Positions 47,235 through 60,079 of a DNA stretch of 64,000 nt are shown one piece after another (position 1 is the first letter of the stretch; each line of letters begins with the position of its first letter). The stretch is taken from the NCBI RefSeq assembly GCF_024266585.1, contig NZ_CP100647.1, positions 4,321,001 to 4,385,000 of the forward strand. The letters run 5' to 3'. The translations under genes were made by a program, and so were the position numbers. The notes under the pieces are model-generated. The model searched no databases, was not told where the DNA came from, and saw only the letters and a list, made by a program, of their open reading frames with translations. Origin of the DNA: Xanthomonas sacchari. GTDB taxonomy: Bacteria; Pseudomonadota; Gammaproteobacteria; Xanthomonadales; Xanthomonadaceae.

Positions 47235-48316
47235 GCCGGCTGCCTCCGCGGCCGCGACAGCCGGCCATCGCGCAGGTACATCCAGACCGACAGGGCCAGC
47301 AACGGCAGGGTCAGCCACCACAGGCCGAGCGCGCGCGGCAGCTTCTCGGTGCTCAGCCACTGGGTGCCGAGGAACATCAGGTTGGTGCCGACCAGGTAGG
47401 CCAGGAACGCCAGCATGATCCGGCCATAGCGCTGCTGCCGCGGCGAACTGCGCGACAGCGGCAGGGTCAGCAGGGCGAAGGCCAGCGCCAGCAGCGGCGG
47501 CGCCAGGCGCGCGTGCAACTGCGCATTGGCCTGCGGGCGCGGATCGCCGATCAGCTTGGCGGTGGGCAGCAGTTCCGGATCGTCGTCCTTGCGCGCGGCG
47601 TCACGGTCCGGCAGCGCCACGTCGTTGCTGACGAAGCGCATCATCCGGTAGTCCAGCCCGTCGCCGGCCAGCGGCCCTTCGACCCGGTAGCCGTCCTCCA
47701 GGCGCAGGTAGCGGTCGGCCTTGCCTTCGAAGAACATCGCGCCGCGCTGCGCGGTGACCACATCCAGGCGGCCGTCCTTCTGCCGCTGCATGAACACCTT
47801 GCTGAGCTTGGTGCCGTCCCCGGACAGGGTGCTGATGTAGACGATGCCGCCATCGGACAGCGGGGTGAAGCGGCCCGCCTCCAGCCCGGCCATCAGCAGG
47901 CTGTGGTTGGCCTCGTCGATCAGCCGGTCGGAGGTGCGGTCGGCCCAGGGGCCCAGCCACAGCGAGCACATGCCGACCAGGGTCACCACCGGGATCACCA
48001 GCATCAGGATCGGCCGCAGCAGGCGCCGCGGACCGACGCCGATGGCGGTGATCACCGCCATCTCCGAATCGCGGTACAGGCGCGCCAGCGCCAGCAGCAG
48101 GCCCAGCATCAGCGCCAGCGGCAGGATCAGCGGCAGGTACACCACGAACTGCAGGCCGAGCTGTGAAAACAACAACTTGGCCGGAATGCGGCCATCGGCG
48201 ATGTTGCCCAGGATGTCCACCAGCACACCACCGACGCTGACCACCAGCAGCACGATCAGGGTGGCCGAGAAGCTCTGGACGAAATCGCGCAGCAGGTATC
48301 GATCGAGCTTCGGCAT
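47231..48316 (-). CDS. lptF: LPS export permease LptF
   Basis: Partner of LptG in the LPS extraction ABC transporter. The 361-residue product starts MPKLDRYLLRDFVQSFSATL, typical of LptF. It has the same six-helix plus periplasmic jellyroll plan, the coupling segment DSEMAVITAIGVGPRRLL, and ends in a basic tail. It is transcribed divergently from pepA; that lptFG / pepA-holC-valS arrangement is also found in E. coli. Confidence 0.95.
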   Translation of the reverse strand: MPKLDRYLLRDFVQSFSATLIVLLVVSVGGVLVDILGNIADGRIPAKLLFSQLGLQFVVYLPLILPLALMLGLLLALARLYRDSEMAVITAIGVGPRRLLRPILMLVIPVVTLVGMCSLWLGPWADRTSDRLIDEANHSLLMAGLEAGRFTPLSDGGIVYISTLSGDGTKLSKVFMQRQKDGRLDVVTAQRGAMFFEGKADRYLRLEDGYRVEGPLAGDGLDYRMMRFVSNDVALPDRDAARKDDDPELLPTAKLIGDPRPQANAQLHARLAPPLLALAFALLTLPLSRSSPRQQRYGRIMLAFLAYLVGTNLMFLGTQWLSTEKLPRALGLWWLTLPLLALSVWMYLRDGRLSRPRRQPA

Positions 48317-48423
48317 GGGGGTGGGTTGATTTAAACTCTCGGATTCGTTCGCGGCGGACCCAGCCTATTCGACTGGGGGTAAAGAGTCCGCGATTGTACG
48401 GATTTGCCAACGGAATCTGATCA
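48317..48423. promoter_or_regulatory. Divergent promoter region lptF / pepA
   Basis: 107 bases between two divergent operons. TACAAT on the minus strand (about 48393-48398) is a good -10 for lptF but its -35 would lie in or next to pepA and is not obvious. On the plus strand only weak matches are seen. Confidence 0.4.
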
Positions 48424-49905
<1,482 letters not shown>

Positions 49906-49908
49906 GAA

Positions 49909-50015
49909 ACGGGAATCGGGAATCGTGAAAAGCGCCTTGTCTGACCCAACCGGAGGCGGCGCGCGCGCCGCACGCTGTTCCCATTCCCCATTCCCCATTC
50001 CCCACTCCCAGCCCT
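49909..50015. repeat. Octamer repeat pair between pepA and holC
   Basis: G-rich arm 49909-49925 (CGGGAATCGGGAATCG) and C-rich arm 49979-50012, with about 50 bases between. It runs to CCCAGCCCTG directly in front of the holC ATG and leaves no room for a normal ribosome binding site. Confidence 0.85.
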
Positions 50016-50016
50016 G

Positions 50017-50439
50017 ATGCGCGCCGACTTCTACCTGATCGCCAAGCCGCGGTTCCTCAACGAACCGCTGCGGCTGGTGTGCGAGCTGGCGCGCAAGGCC
50101 AACGACGCCAACCTGTGGACGCTGGTGCTGGCGCGCGACATGGCCCAGGCCGAGGAGCTGGACGAGCTGCTGTGGGCGTTCGACGACGAGGCCTACATCC
50201 CGCACCAGATCGCCGGCGCCGACGCCGACGAGGAAGAAGCGCAGGTGCTGATCGCCCCGCCCGGCGTCGACGCGCCGGCGCGGCCGCTGGTGATCAACCT
50301 GCGCGATGCGCCCTACCTGGGCGCCTGCGACCGCGTCCTGGAAGTGGTCCCGGCCGATCCGTCCGCACGCGAACCGCTGCGCGAGCGCTGGAAGCAGTAC
50401 AAGGCCCAGGGCTACGCGGTCAACAAGCACGATATGTGA
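50017..50439 (+). CDS. holC: DNA polymerase III chi subunit
   Basis: A 140-residue clamp-loader accessory protein that links the holoenzyme to SSB through its partner psi. The sequence shows [52 protein letters not shown] and [13 protein letters not shown], characteristic of HolC. It lies between pepA and valS as in E. coli. The start is bounded by a repeat arm and lacks a ribosome binding site, so it may depend on translation from pepA or on an unusual initiation. A probable psi gene is at 55819-56286. Confidence 0.93.
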   Translation: MRADFYLIAKPRFLNEPLRLVCELARKANDANLWTLVLARDMAQAEELDELLWAFDDEAYIPHQIAGADADEEEAQVLIAPPGVDAPARPLVINLRDAPYLGACDRVLEVVPADPSAREPLRERWKQYKAQGYAVNKHDM

Positions 50440-50445
50440 TGCAGC

Positions 50446-50552
50446 GGAGAATCGGGAATGGAGAATCGGGAATCGTTTCTCCAAGCGCCGCATTGAGGCG
50501 GGTCCCGCTCTGCGCTCCATCGATTCCCCATTCCCGATTCCCGATTCCCAGC
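50446..50552. repeat. Octamer repeat pair between holC and valS
   Basis: G-rich arm 50446-50475 (GAGAATCGGGAATGGAGAAT units) and C-rich arm 50521-50550, about 45 bases between. The C-rich arm ends TTCCCAGCCA right at the valS ATG. Confidence 0.85.
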
Positions 50553-50554
50553 CA

Positions 50555-53401
<2,847 letters not shown>

Positions 53402-53434
53402 CGCGGACGCGGGGGCGCCACCGGGCACGGCGTC

Positions 53435-53502
53435 GTAGGAGCGGCTTCAGCCGCGACCGGGCCTTCCCATGAACGCCCGGTCGCGGCTGAAACCGCTCCT
53501 AC
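53435..53502. repeat. REP-like stem-loop between valS and the pectate lyase gene
   Basis: Arms of 28 bases (53435-53462 and 53475-53502) with one mismatch around a 12-base loop; the core is GGAGCGGCTTCAGCCGCGAC. It lies between two convergent genes, where it may act as a bidirectional transcription stop. Confidence 0.88.
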
Positions 53503-53574
53503 CGCGGGCACATGACATCACGGCCGTCCCCAGGTGCCGCCGCCCTGCCTGGTAGGCGACGACACCTGTCAGGC

Positions 53575-54720
53575 TCAGAGCTTGCCCGCGCCGGCCTTGG
53601 CCTTGACGTCCGCGGCCACCTTGTTCGCCGGCAGCAGCGAATAGGTGTACGGCGGAGTCCAACCGACGCTGTTGTTCCACGAACAGGTCAGCGCCTGGCC
53701 GTTGAGCAGCGAGCCGAAATCGCGGTAGACGCTGCCGCCGTAGTTCGCCGCGATCTTGTCGCAGCCGCTCACCCCGCCGATGTCGAAGACGTTGTTCTCG
53801 GAGAAGATCTTCGACTCCTTGCCGACGCCGTGGGCGTAGGAGAACGGATACACCGCGTTGCCGGTGCTGCCCACGTGGTAGTTGTTGTACAGGTGCACCT
53901 GGCCGAAGCGCACCCGCGGCGCGCGCGCGGCGATGTTCTCGAACAGGGTGTTGTGGATGGTCACCTTGAGCTTGCCGCTGTCGGTGCTGGAAGCGCTGTC
54001 GCTGGAGCCGATCAGGTTGTTCTTCTCGTGCGACTTGAACACCGAGTACGACACGGTCACGTAGTTGGCGCCCTTCTTGATGTCCAGCGCGCCGTCGTGG
54101 TGCTGCTTGGGCCGGCCGTTGGCGGTGCCGTTCTGGTCGTCGGTGCGGCGGCCGTCGGTGAAGGTGACGTGGTCCACCCACACGTTGCTGGCGCCCTCGA
54201 TGGTCATGCCGTCGTATTCGGCATTCCAGTTGCCGGCGCTGCCGTCGTCCGGATCCCACACCGGCTGCGGATCCCACGGGTTCTCGATGGTCAGGTTACG
54301 CACGATCACGTCGTTGGCCTTGACGTAGAAGTAGCCCTCGCGGATCTCGGCGTTGCTGCCGACGCCGATCAGCGTGGTCTTGGTCGGGATGTCCAGGCGC
54401 GCGCGGCTCTTCATGTCCGCGGTGGTGCTGTAGGGCGTGCCTTCGCTGATGTCGATGATGCCGTTGACCTTGATGATGCGGCCGTTGCTGCCGGCGCTGG
54501 CCTTCAGCGCGGCCTTCAGCTGCGCGGCGGTGCTGACGCTGTAGACGTCGGCCGCGGCGGCCTTGGAACCGCCCTTGGTGCCGCCGTTCTGCGTGGCCCA
54601 GCCGGTACTGGCGACCTCCAGGCTGGCGTCGGCATGGGCGGCCCCGGCGATGCCGGCCAGGCACAGGGCCAGGCCGAATGTGCGCAGCGGCGATGGAGCG
54701 ATGAAGGACTGGGTGATCAT
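53575..54720 (-). CDS. Secreted pectate lyase (polysaccharide lyase family 1)
   Basis: Extracellular enzyme that splits de-esterified pectin in plant cell walls by beta-elimination, with calcium. The 381-residue product has a Sec signal peptide cleaved about after AHA30 and a parallel beta-helix with PL1 marks: [11 protein letters not shown]-like strand ([18 protein letters not shown]), [32 protein letters not shown] and [18 protein letters not shown], which holds the catalytic Arg. The TF and GAGG before MITQ support the start. Such lyases are standard cargo of the Xps system; that is inferred, not seen. It stands alone. Confidence 0.95.
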   Translation of the reverse strand: MITQSFIAPSPLRTFGLALCLAGIAGAAHADASLEVASTGWATQNGGTKGGSKAAAADVYSVSTAAQLKAALKASAGSNGRIIKVNGIIDISEGTPYSTTADMKSRARLDIPTKTTLIGVGSNAEIREGYFYVKANDVIVRNLTIENPWDPQPVWDPDDGSAGNWNAEYDGMTIEGASNVWVDHVTFTDGRRTDDQNGTANGRPKQHHDGALDIKKGANYVTVSYSVFKSHEKNNLIGSSDSASSTDSGKLKVTIHNTLFENIAARAPRVRFGQVHLYNNYHVGSTGNAVYPFSYAHGVGKESKIFSENNVFDIGGVSGCDKIAANYGGSVYRDFGSLLNGQALTCSWNNSVGWTPPYTYSLLPANKVAADVKAKAGAGKL

Positions 54721-55333
54721 CCTGGAAACCTCGTGTGCATGCGTGATTTGGACGCAGACGCGCGCGCTCCGCGGCAGCGGAACCCACGGCGACGCCTGCG
54801 CGGTCGCTGTCCCCTCGGACAACTGCGGGTCATGCCCGCGTGGGAGGCAGGCGCCGAAGAGGCGCGCACTTTAGGGAGGGCGACGCGCGTGTAAAGAGGC
54901 AACAAGGCGACGCCAGGATCCAGTCGCACGATGTGTGATCCACCGCGCACGAATGGCCTGCACGCCGCAACGCGGCGCAGCGCCATCGCTGCGGGACAAC
55001 AACGCTGTCCCACCGACAGGAGGCGACATTGCGGATCGACGTGGCGCAGCGCCAGAACGCCGCAAACGCGCGTGGCGGACGCCGACCGCGTGCGCGTCGC
55101 CGTTGGCGGTCAGCGCGCCTGTCGCCGACGCGATGCCGGTGGGGTGGCAGGGTCCGTATCGGCAGGCGATGTCGCCGCACCAGGAAGCCACCGCGGCGCC
55201 CCTGACGTCGGAAGCGGGCGGGGAACGCGCGGCACGCGGCGTGCTTGCATTGCGCGCCCCTCCCGACATCCGCCAACGGCCGCTGCGCTGTGCACCGGCC
55301 AGGCGCGCGAACGGCGCGCGGCGCGAGGATGGC
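54721..55333. other. Gene-free region upstream of the pectate lyase gene
   Basis: 613 bases of GC-rich DNA that must carry the pectate lyase promoter. A small GGGACA/TGTCCC inverted repeat lies near 54995-55013. No credible gene, riboswitch or known repeat was found. Confidence 0.45.
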
Positions 55334-55822
55334 TCAGGACATGCCTTCGAAGAACAGCTCGATCGCCATCACCAACGCGTCCTCGCGGCCGTTCGCGGCC
55401 GGGTAGTAGCGCGGGCGCCGGCCGATCTCGTTGAAGCCTTCGCTGTGGTACAGGGCGATCGCGTTGGGATTGGACGGGCGCACTTCCAGGAACACCCGGC
55501 GCGCGCCGAGGTCGACGCCGTACTTGATCAACGCGCGCAGCAGCAGCCGGCCGTAGCCGCGCGACTGCCGCTCCGGCGCCACGCAGACGTTGAGGATGTG
55601 CGCCTCGTCGGCGGCGACGCTGATCACCCCGTAGCCGACGATCGTGCCCTCCTCCACCAGCACCCAGCCCGGGTAGCCGGCCTGCAGGCAGTCGCGGAAG
55701 ATGCCGCGGGTCCAGGGGAACGGATAGGCGCGGCGCTCGATCTCCATGACCGCGTCCAGATCGGCCTCGCGCAAGGCGCGCAGCGTGGCCATCGGCGCCG
55801 GCGCCGAGCCGAGCGCGCTCAT
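55334..55822 (-). CDS. rimI: Ribosomal protein S18 N-alpha-acetyltransferase RimI
   Basis: GNAT-family enzyme that acetylates the N-terminus of S18. The 162-residue product has LREADLDAVMEIERRAYPFPW, the acetyl-CoA loop APERQSRGYGRLLLRALI and RRVFLEVRPSNPNAIALYHS...GF, all strong RimI features. It overlaps the upstream gene by four bases (ATGA). In E. coli rimI is co-transcribed with holD, which supports the call for that neighbour. Confidence 0.93.
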   Translation of the reverse strand: MSALGSAPAPMATLRALREADLDAVMEIERRAYPFPWTRGIFRDCLQAGYPGWVLVEEGTIVGYGVISVAADEAHILNVCVAPERQSRGYGRLLLRALIKYGVDLGARRVFLEVRPSNPNAIALYHSEGFNEIGRRPRYYPAANGREDALVMAIELFFEGMS

Positions 55823-56286
55823 CGCGGCGCCCGCTTGCGCAACGCGCGCAACTGCGGCCACAGCGCGCGCTTGGCCGCGGCGTTGCCGCGCAGCTCGTCC
55901 AGCGGCCAGGTCGCCATCAGCGCCTGCGTGGCCGGATCGTTGGGATTGAGGCTGGAGGCGCGCAGCAGGGCGATCTGCAGGCGGTCGGGCAGGCGCAGCC
56001 CGACCCGACGCGCGCCCGCCACGGGTGCGACTCGCGGCGCATCCGGCTGCACCGCCGGCGCCGGTGGCGGCGGCGCCCGGCGCCGCTCCGGCACCTCGGC
56101 AGGAGACGCCGTCCGCGGCGGCATCGGCGCCTGCCGCTGCGCCGGTACCGCCGGCTCCACCTCCGGCGGCGGCGTCGGTTCGACCACGGCCGCGGCATCC
56201 ACGTAGACGGTATGGCCGAGCGCCTGCAGCCAGCCGACCTGCTCGGCCGACCACAACGGCGCGTGCATGGACGCGTGCTCGCTCAT
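55819..56286 (-). CDS. holD: Probable DNA polymerase III psi subunit with a proline-rich linker
   Basis: A 155-residue protein that standard annotation would leave hypothetical. The N-terminus (AEQVGWLQALGHTVYVD, residues 14-30) resembles the chi-binding start of E. coli HolD (as I recall it, WQLQQLGI...), a Pro/Ala-rich linker spans about 34-92, and the C-terminal part LPDRLQIALLRAS...LDELRGNAAAKRALWPQL (99-146) matches the end of HolD (LRANPTARAALWQQ from memory). It is directly upstream of rimI, as holD is in E. coli. The linker is longer than usual. I infer psi; not proven. Confidence 0.65.
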   Translation of the reverse strand: MSEHASMHAPLWSAEQVGWLQALGHTVYVDAAAVVEPTPPPEVEPAVPAQRQAPMPPRTASPAEVPERRRAPPPPAPAVQPDAPRVAPVAGARRVGLRLPDRLQIALLRASSLNPNDPATQALMATWPLDELRGNAAAKRALWPQLRALRKRAPR

Positions 56287-57059
56287 GCCGCGTCCGGCAC
56301 CCTGCGCCAGCGCCGCCACAGCCACAGGCACGGCCCCGACAGCGCGTACAGCACGCCGATCGCCAGCAGCGCCCGCGCCAGGTCGATCACCAGCACCGCC
56401 AGTACCACCGGCGCCAGCACCAGCATCAGGAACGGCACCCGGTCGGTGCGCGGGCCCTTCTCGCCGCTGCCCTTGAAGCTCCAGAAGCGGATGCGGCTGA
56501 CCATCAGCAGCGCCGCGGTCACGGTCAGGCCCAGGGCCACGTAGCGCAGCTGTTCGCCGTCCCAGCCCAGCGAGCCGTCGGCGAAGGACCACACGAAGGC
56601 CATCATCAGCCCCGCCGCGGCCGGGCTGGCCAGGCCCACGAACCAGCGCTTGTCGACGGTGCCGACCTGGGTATTGAAGCGGGCCAGGCGCAGCGCGGCG
56701 CAGGCCGCGTACAGGAACGCCGCCGACCAGCCGACCCGGCCCAGCATGCTGCCGTCGAACTTCAGCGCCGACAGCGACCAGTGGTACATCACCAGCGCCG
56801 GCGCCATGCCGAAGCTGACCAGGTCGGCCAGCGAGTCGTACTGCACGCCGAATTCGCTGCTGGTGCCGGTCAGCCGCGCCACGCGCCCGTCCAGCCCGTC
56901 CATCACCGCGGCCACGAACACCGCCACGCTGGCGTGCACGAACTGGCCGTTGGCGGCGGCGATGATGGCGTAGAAGCCGGAGAACAGGCCGGCGGTGGTG
57001 AACAGGTTCGGCAGCAGGTAGATGGTGCGCGAACGGGGGGGCGGTCGGGATGGGTCCAT
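56283..57059 (-). CDS. pssA: CDP-diacylglycerol--serine O-phosphatidyltransferase
   Basis: Inner-membrane enzyme making phosphatidylserine, the precursor of phosphatidylethanolamine. It is of the CDP-alcohol phosphatidyltransferase fold: the signature D-x2-D-G-x2-A-R-x8-G-x3-D-x3-D is complete at residues 54-79 (MDGLDGRVAR, then FGVQYDSLAD). About six to eight helices, 258 residues. This integral type differs from the phospholipase-D-like E. coli PssA. It overlaps the holD-like gene as ATGA. Confidence 0.93.
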   Translation of the reverse strand: MDPSRPPPRSRTIYLLPNLFTTAGLFSGFYAIIAAANGQFVHASVAVFVAAVMDGLDGRVARLTGTSSEFGVQYDSLADLVSFGMAPALVMYHWSLSALKFDGSMLGRVGWSAAFLYAACAALRLARFNTQVGTVDKRWFVGLASPAAAGLMMAFVWSFADGSLGWDGEQLRYVALGLTVTAALLMVSRIRFWSFKGSGEKGPRTDRVPFLMLVLAPVVLAVLVIDLARALLAIGVLYALSGPCLWLWRRWRRVPDAA

Positions 57060-57136
57060 CCCCTCAGTCTAATCGACTTGCCAGGCGCGTCGGCGGGTGC
57101 TGCAATCGGCGCTCCCGCCGCGCCCTGGAGACCGCG

Positions 57137-57529
57137 ATGCGCGCCCTGCCCCGGTTTTGCTGCCTGCCCCTGCTCGCCGTCAGCGGCATGCTCGGCGCCA
57201 CCACCCTGTACCAGTGGAAGGACGCGCAGGGCGTCACCCACTATGCCGAGACCCCGCCCCCCGGCGGCAAGTACCAGGTCCGCAAGGTCGACACCCGCGG
57301 CGACGCCCCGGCCGAGACGCCCGCGGCGGCCCCGGCCGAGAACGGCCAGTGCCAGACCGCGCGCAAGAACCTGGACATCCTCGGCAAGCCCGGCAAGATC
57401 GCCACCGACAACGATGGCGACGGCAAGCCGGACGGGGAACTGGACGCATCCCAGCGCGATGCGCAGAAGGCCCTGGCCGAAGCCGCGATCAAGGCCTACT
57501 GCAGCCCGGCGGCCGCGCCCGCCAAGTAA
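57137..57529 (+). CDS. Exported DUF4124-domain protein
   Basis: A 130-residue protein with a signal peptide (to about SGMLGA) and an N-terminal DUF4124 domain: TTLYQWKDAQGVTHYAETPP is the typical first strand set with the Y-x-W-x-D-x-x-G-x-x-x-Y pattern. An Ala/Pro linker leads to a C-terminal helical part with two Cys (CQTARKNLDIL, AYCSP) that may be disulfide linked. Function unknown. GGAG six bases before the ATG supports the start. Confidence 0.82.
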   Translation: MRALPRFCCLPLLAVSGMLGATTLYQWKDAQGVTHYAETPPPGGKYQVRKVDTRGDAPAETPAAAPAENGQCQTARKNLDILGKPGKIATDNDGDGKPDGELDASQRDAQKALAEAAIKAYCSPAAAPAK

Positions 57530-57618
57530 CCCGAACACGTCAGGCCAGCCGCGGGCGATGCCCGCAGCGCCGGCAATGACTGGCAAAATGGGCGACCCGC
57601 CGTCTGCGAAGCCCCTCG

Positions 57619-59313
57619 ATGCGCCTTTCCCAGTTCCACCTGCACACCACCAAGGAAACCCCGGCCGACGCCGAACTGATCAGCCACAAGCTGATGCTGC
57701 GCGCGGGCATGATCCGCAAGCTCGCCTCCGGCCTGTACACCTGGTCGCCGCTGGGCCTGCGCGTGCTGCGCAAGGTGGAAACGGTGGTGCGCGAGGAAAT
57801 GAACCGCGCCGGCGCCCTGGAAGTGCTGTTCCCGACCATCCAGCCGCGCGAGCTGTGGGACGCCACCGGGCGCTGGAGCAAGTTCGGCGGCCTGATGCTG
57901 CGCATGCAGGACCGCAAGGAGCAGGACTACTGCTACAGCCCGACCGCCGAGGAGGCCGCCGCCGATTTCGCACGGCAGGAGCTGAACAGCTACAAGCAGC
58001 TGCCGGTCAACTTCTACCAGATCCAGACCAAGTTCCGCGACGAGATCCGCCCGCGTTTCGGGGTGATGCGCGCGCGCGAGTTCCTGATGAAGGACGCCTA
58101 CTCGTTCCATCTCAGCGATGAGGACCTGGCGCGCGAGTACGAGAACATGAAGGCGGCCTACACCCGCATCTTCACCCGCCTGGGACTGCAGTTCCGCGCG
58201 GTGCAGGCCGATTCCGGCGACATCGGCGGCGACGCCTCGCAGGAATTCCACGTGCTGGCCGCCTCCGGCGAGGATTCGCTGGCGTTCTCCACCGGCTCGG
58301 ACTACGCGGCCAACGTCGAGGCGGCGATCGCCGCGGCGCCGGCGCCGCGCGCGGCGGCCAGCGAGGACCTGCGCAAGGTCGCCACGCCCACCCAGAAGAC
58401 CTGCGAGGCGGTGGCCGAACTGCTCGGCCTCCCGCTGCAGCGCACGGTCAAGTCGGTGGCGGTGATGGCCGGCGAAACCTTCGTGCTGGCGCTGGTGCGC
58501 GGCGACCACACGGTCAACGAGATCAAGCTGGGCAAGGTCGCCGGCCTGGCCGGCTACCGCATGGCCAACGAGGCCGAGATCCTCGCGCACCTGGGCAGCG
58601 AACCGGGCTTCCTCGGCCCGCTGGGTCCGCGCCAGCCGATCCGCGTGGTCGCCGACCGCGACGTCGCGGCGCTGGCCGACTTCGTGGTCGGCGCCAACGA
58701 ACCCGGCTTCCACCTGGCCGGGGTCAACTGGGGCCGCGACCTACCGGAGCCGGACGCCGTCGCCGACCTGCGCAACGTGGTCGAGGGCGAGCGCGCGCCC
58801 GATGGCGGCGAGATCCGCCTGGCCCGCGGCATCGAGGTCGGCCATGTGTTCCAGCTCGGCCGCCAGTACGCACAGGCGCTGGACGCCACGGTGGTGGACG
58901 AGAACGGCAAGACCGTGACGCTGGCGATGGGCTGCTACGGCATCGGCATCTCCCGCATCGTCGCCGCGGCGATCGAACAGAACCACGACGACGCCGGCAT
59001 CCGCTGGCCGCAGCCGATGGCGCCGTGGACGGTGGCGGTGTGCGTGATCAATCCCAAGCGCGATCCGGCGGTCGATGCCGCCGGCGAGGCGTTGCTGGCG
59101 GAACTGCAGCAGGCCGGGCTGGATGCGGTGCTGGACGACCGCGGACTGCGCGCCGGCGCGATGTTCGCCGACATCGAACTGATCGGCATTCCGCACCGCG
59201 TGGTGGTGTCCGAACGCGGCCTGGCCGCCGGCACCTTCGAATATCGCGCGCGCAGCGGCGGCGATGCCGAGCACCTGGATCGCAGCGCGCTGCTGGCGCG
59301 ACTGCAGGGCTGA
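57619..59313 (+). CDS. proS: Prolyl-tRNA synthetase (bacterial type)
   Basis: Charges tRNA-Pro. The 564-residue class II enzyme begins [20 protein letters not shown], has motif 1 and 2 regions ([44 protein letters not shown]), the INS editing domain (about 225-400; [17 protein letters not shown]) and motif 3 ([19 protein letters not shown]), then the anticodon-binding domain. A strong intrinsic terminator follows the stop. Confidence 0.97.
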   Translation: MRLSQFHLHTTKETPADAELISHKLMLRAGMIRKLASGLYTWSPLGLRVLRKVETVVREEMNRAGALEVLFPTIQPRELWDATGRWSKFGGLMLRMQDRKEQDYCYSPTAEEAAADFARQELNSYKQLPVNFYQIQTKFRDEIRPRFGVMRAREFLMKDAYSFHLSDEDLAREYENMKAAYTRIFTRLGLQFRAVQADSGDIGGDASQEFHVLAASGEDSLAFSTGSDYAANVEAAIAAAPAPRAAASEDLRKVATPTQKTCEAVAELLGLPLQRTVKSVAVMAGETFVLALVRGDHTVNEIKLGKVAGLAGYRMANEAEILAHLGSEPGFLGPLGPRQPIRVVADRDVAALADFVVGANEPGFHLAGVNWGRDLPEPDAVADLRNVVEGERAPDGGEIRLARGIEVGHVFQLGRQYAQALDATVVDENGKTVTLAMGCYGIGISRIVAAAIEQNHDDAGIRWPQPMAPWTVAVCVINPKRDPAVDAAGEALLAELQQAGLDAVLDDRGLRAGAMFADIELIGIPHRVVVSERGLAAGTFEYRARSGGDAEHLDRSALLARLQG

Positions 59314-59320
59314 AGAATGG

Positions 59321-59346
59321 GGCCGGGAGTATATCCCGGCCTTTTT
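59321..59346 (+). terminator. Intrinsic terminator of proS
   Basis: Stem GGCCGGGA/TCCCGGCC with loop GTATA, then TTTTT at 59342-59346, eight bases after the proS stop. Confidence 0.92.
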
Positions 59347-59476
59347 ACGCTATCGTCACGCCCATAAGCGAAATCTTCGCGCTACTGCCGCAATTGAATA
59401 CAGCGGGTATACAACGGCAGACGAATACTGCAGCGGCATTCCACTTGCAAATGCCTGCCGCGAATAAGCCTGATAT

Positions 59477-59505
59477 TTGTCAATCCGATAAAGCATCATT
59501 ATGCT
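59477..59505 (+). promoter_or_regulatory. Sigma-70 promoter of the H-NS-like gene
   Basis: TTGTCA (59477-59482), 17 bases, TATGCT (59500-59505), in an AT-rich stretch unusual for this window. The start codon is 54 bases beyond the -10. AT-rich and curved-looking DNA here would allow self-regulation, common for H-NS genes. Confidence 0.6.
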
Positions 59506-59558
59506 TTCGCGGTTGCCAGGGAATGGCGAACGGACACCACCCATTTTCCGGAGCAAAG

Positions 59559-60020
59559 ATGACCATCGATCTCAGCGGCCTGTCCGCCAAGCAATTGGGC
59601 GCCCTCATCAAGACCGCCAAGAAGCAGCAGTCCATCGTCGCCAAGCGCACTCCCATCGCCAAGGTCCGCACCCAGCTGGCGCGCCTGGCCAAGAGCCACG
59701 GCTACAGCATCGAGGAAGTCTTCGGCGGCGCGCCCGCCGCACGCGGCCGCAAGGCTGGCAAGCCGGGTCCGAAGCCGGGCCGCAAACTGGGCAAGGTGCC
59801 GCCGAAGTACCGCAATCCCGCCAATGCCGCCGACACCTGGACCGGCCGCGGCAAGCAGCCGCGCTGGCTGGCCGATCTGGTCGCCAAGGGCAAGAAGGTC
59901 GAGGATTTCCTGATCGCCGGCGCCGCCGCCAAATCCGCCGCACCGGCCAAGAAAACCGCCAAGAAGGCCGCCAAGCGCATTGCCAAGAAGGCCAGCAAGA
60001 CCCCCGCGCCGAAGGCCTGA
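59559..60020 (+). CDS. H-NS-family nucleoid protein with a lysine-rich tail
   Basis: A 153-residue nucleoid protein. Residues 1-50 form the helical oligomerisation part, and 83-104 hold the H-NS DNA-binding motif (KYRNPANAADTWTGRGKQPRWL spanned there; key residues Y84, R85, T93-W94-T95-G96-R97-G98). It differs from enterobacterial H-NS in having a Lys/Gly/Pro-rich linker and a 30-residue Ala/Lys tail like that of histone H1. Related Xanthomonas proteins (XrvA type) affect virulence genes. GGAG lies five bases before the start. Possible targets include AT-rich promoters such as the one upstream of the adhesin gene; inference only. Confidence 0.9.
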   Translation: MTIDLSGLSAKQLGALIKTAKKQQSIVAKRTPIAKVRTQLARLAKSHGYSIEEVFGGAPAARGRKAGKPGPKPGRKLGKVPPKYRNPANAADTWTGRGKQPRWLADLVAKGKKVEDFLIAGAAAKSAAPAKKTAKKAAKRIAKKASKTPAPKA

Positions 60021-60044
60021 TTCGCCGCGACAGCCGTCACGAAG

Positions 60045-60068
60045 AACGCCGGCCATGCCGGCGTTTTT
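60045..60068 (+). terminator. Intrinsic terminator of the H-NS-like gene
   Basis: Stem AACGCCGGC/GCCGGCGTT with loop CAT, ending in a run of T (60064-60068). It may also serve the convergent exporter gene. Confidence 0.9.
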
Positions 60069-60079
60069 CGTTTCAGTCT

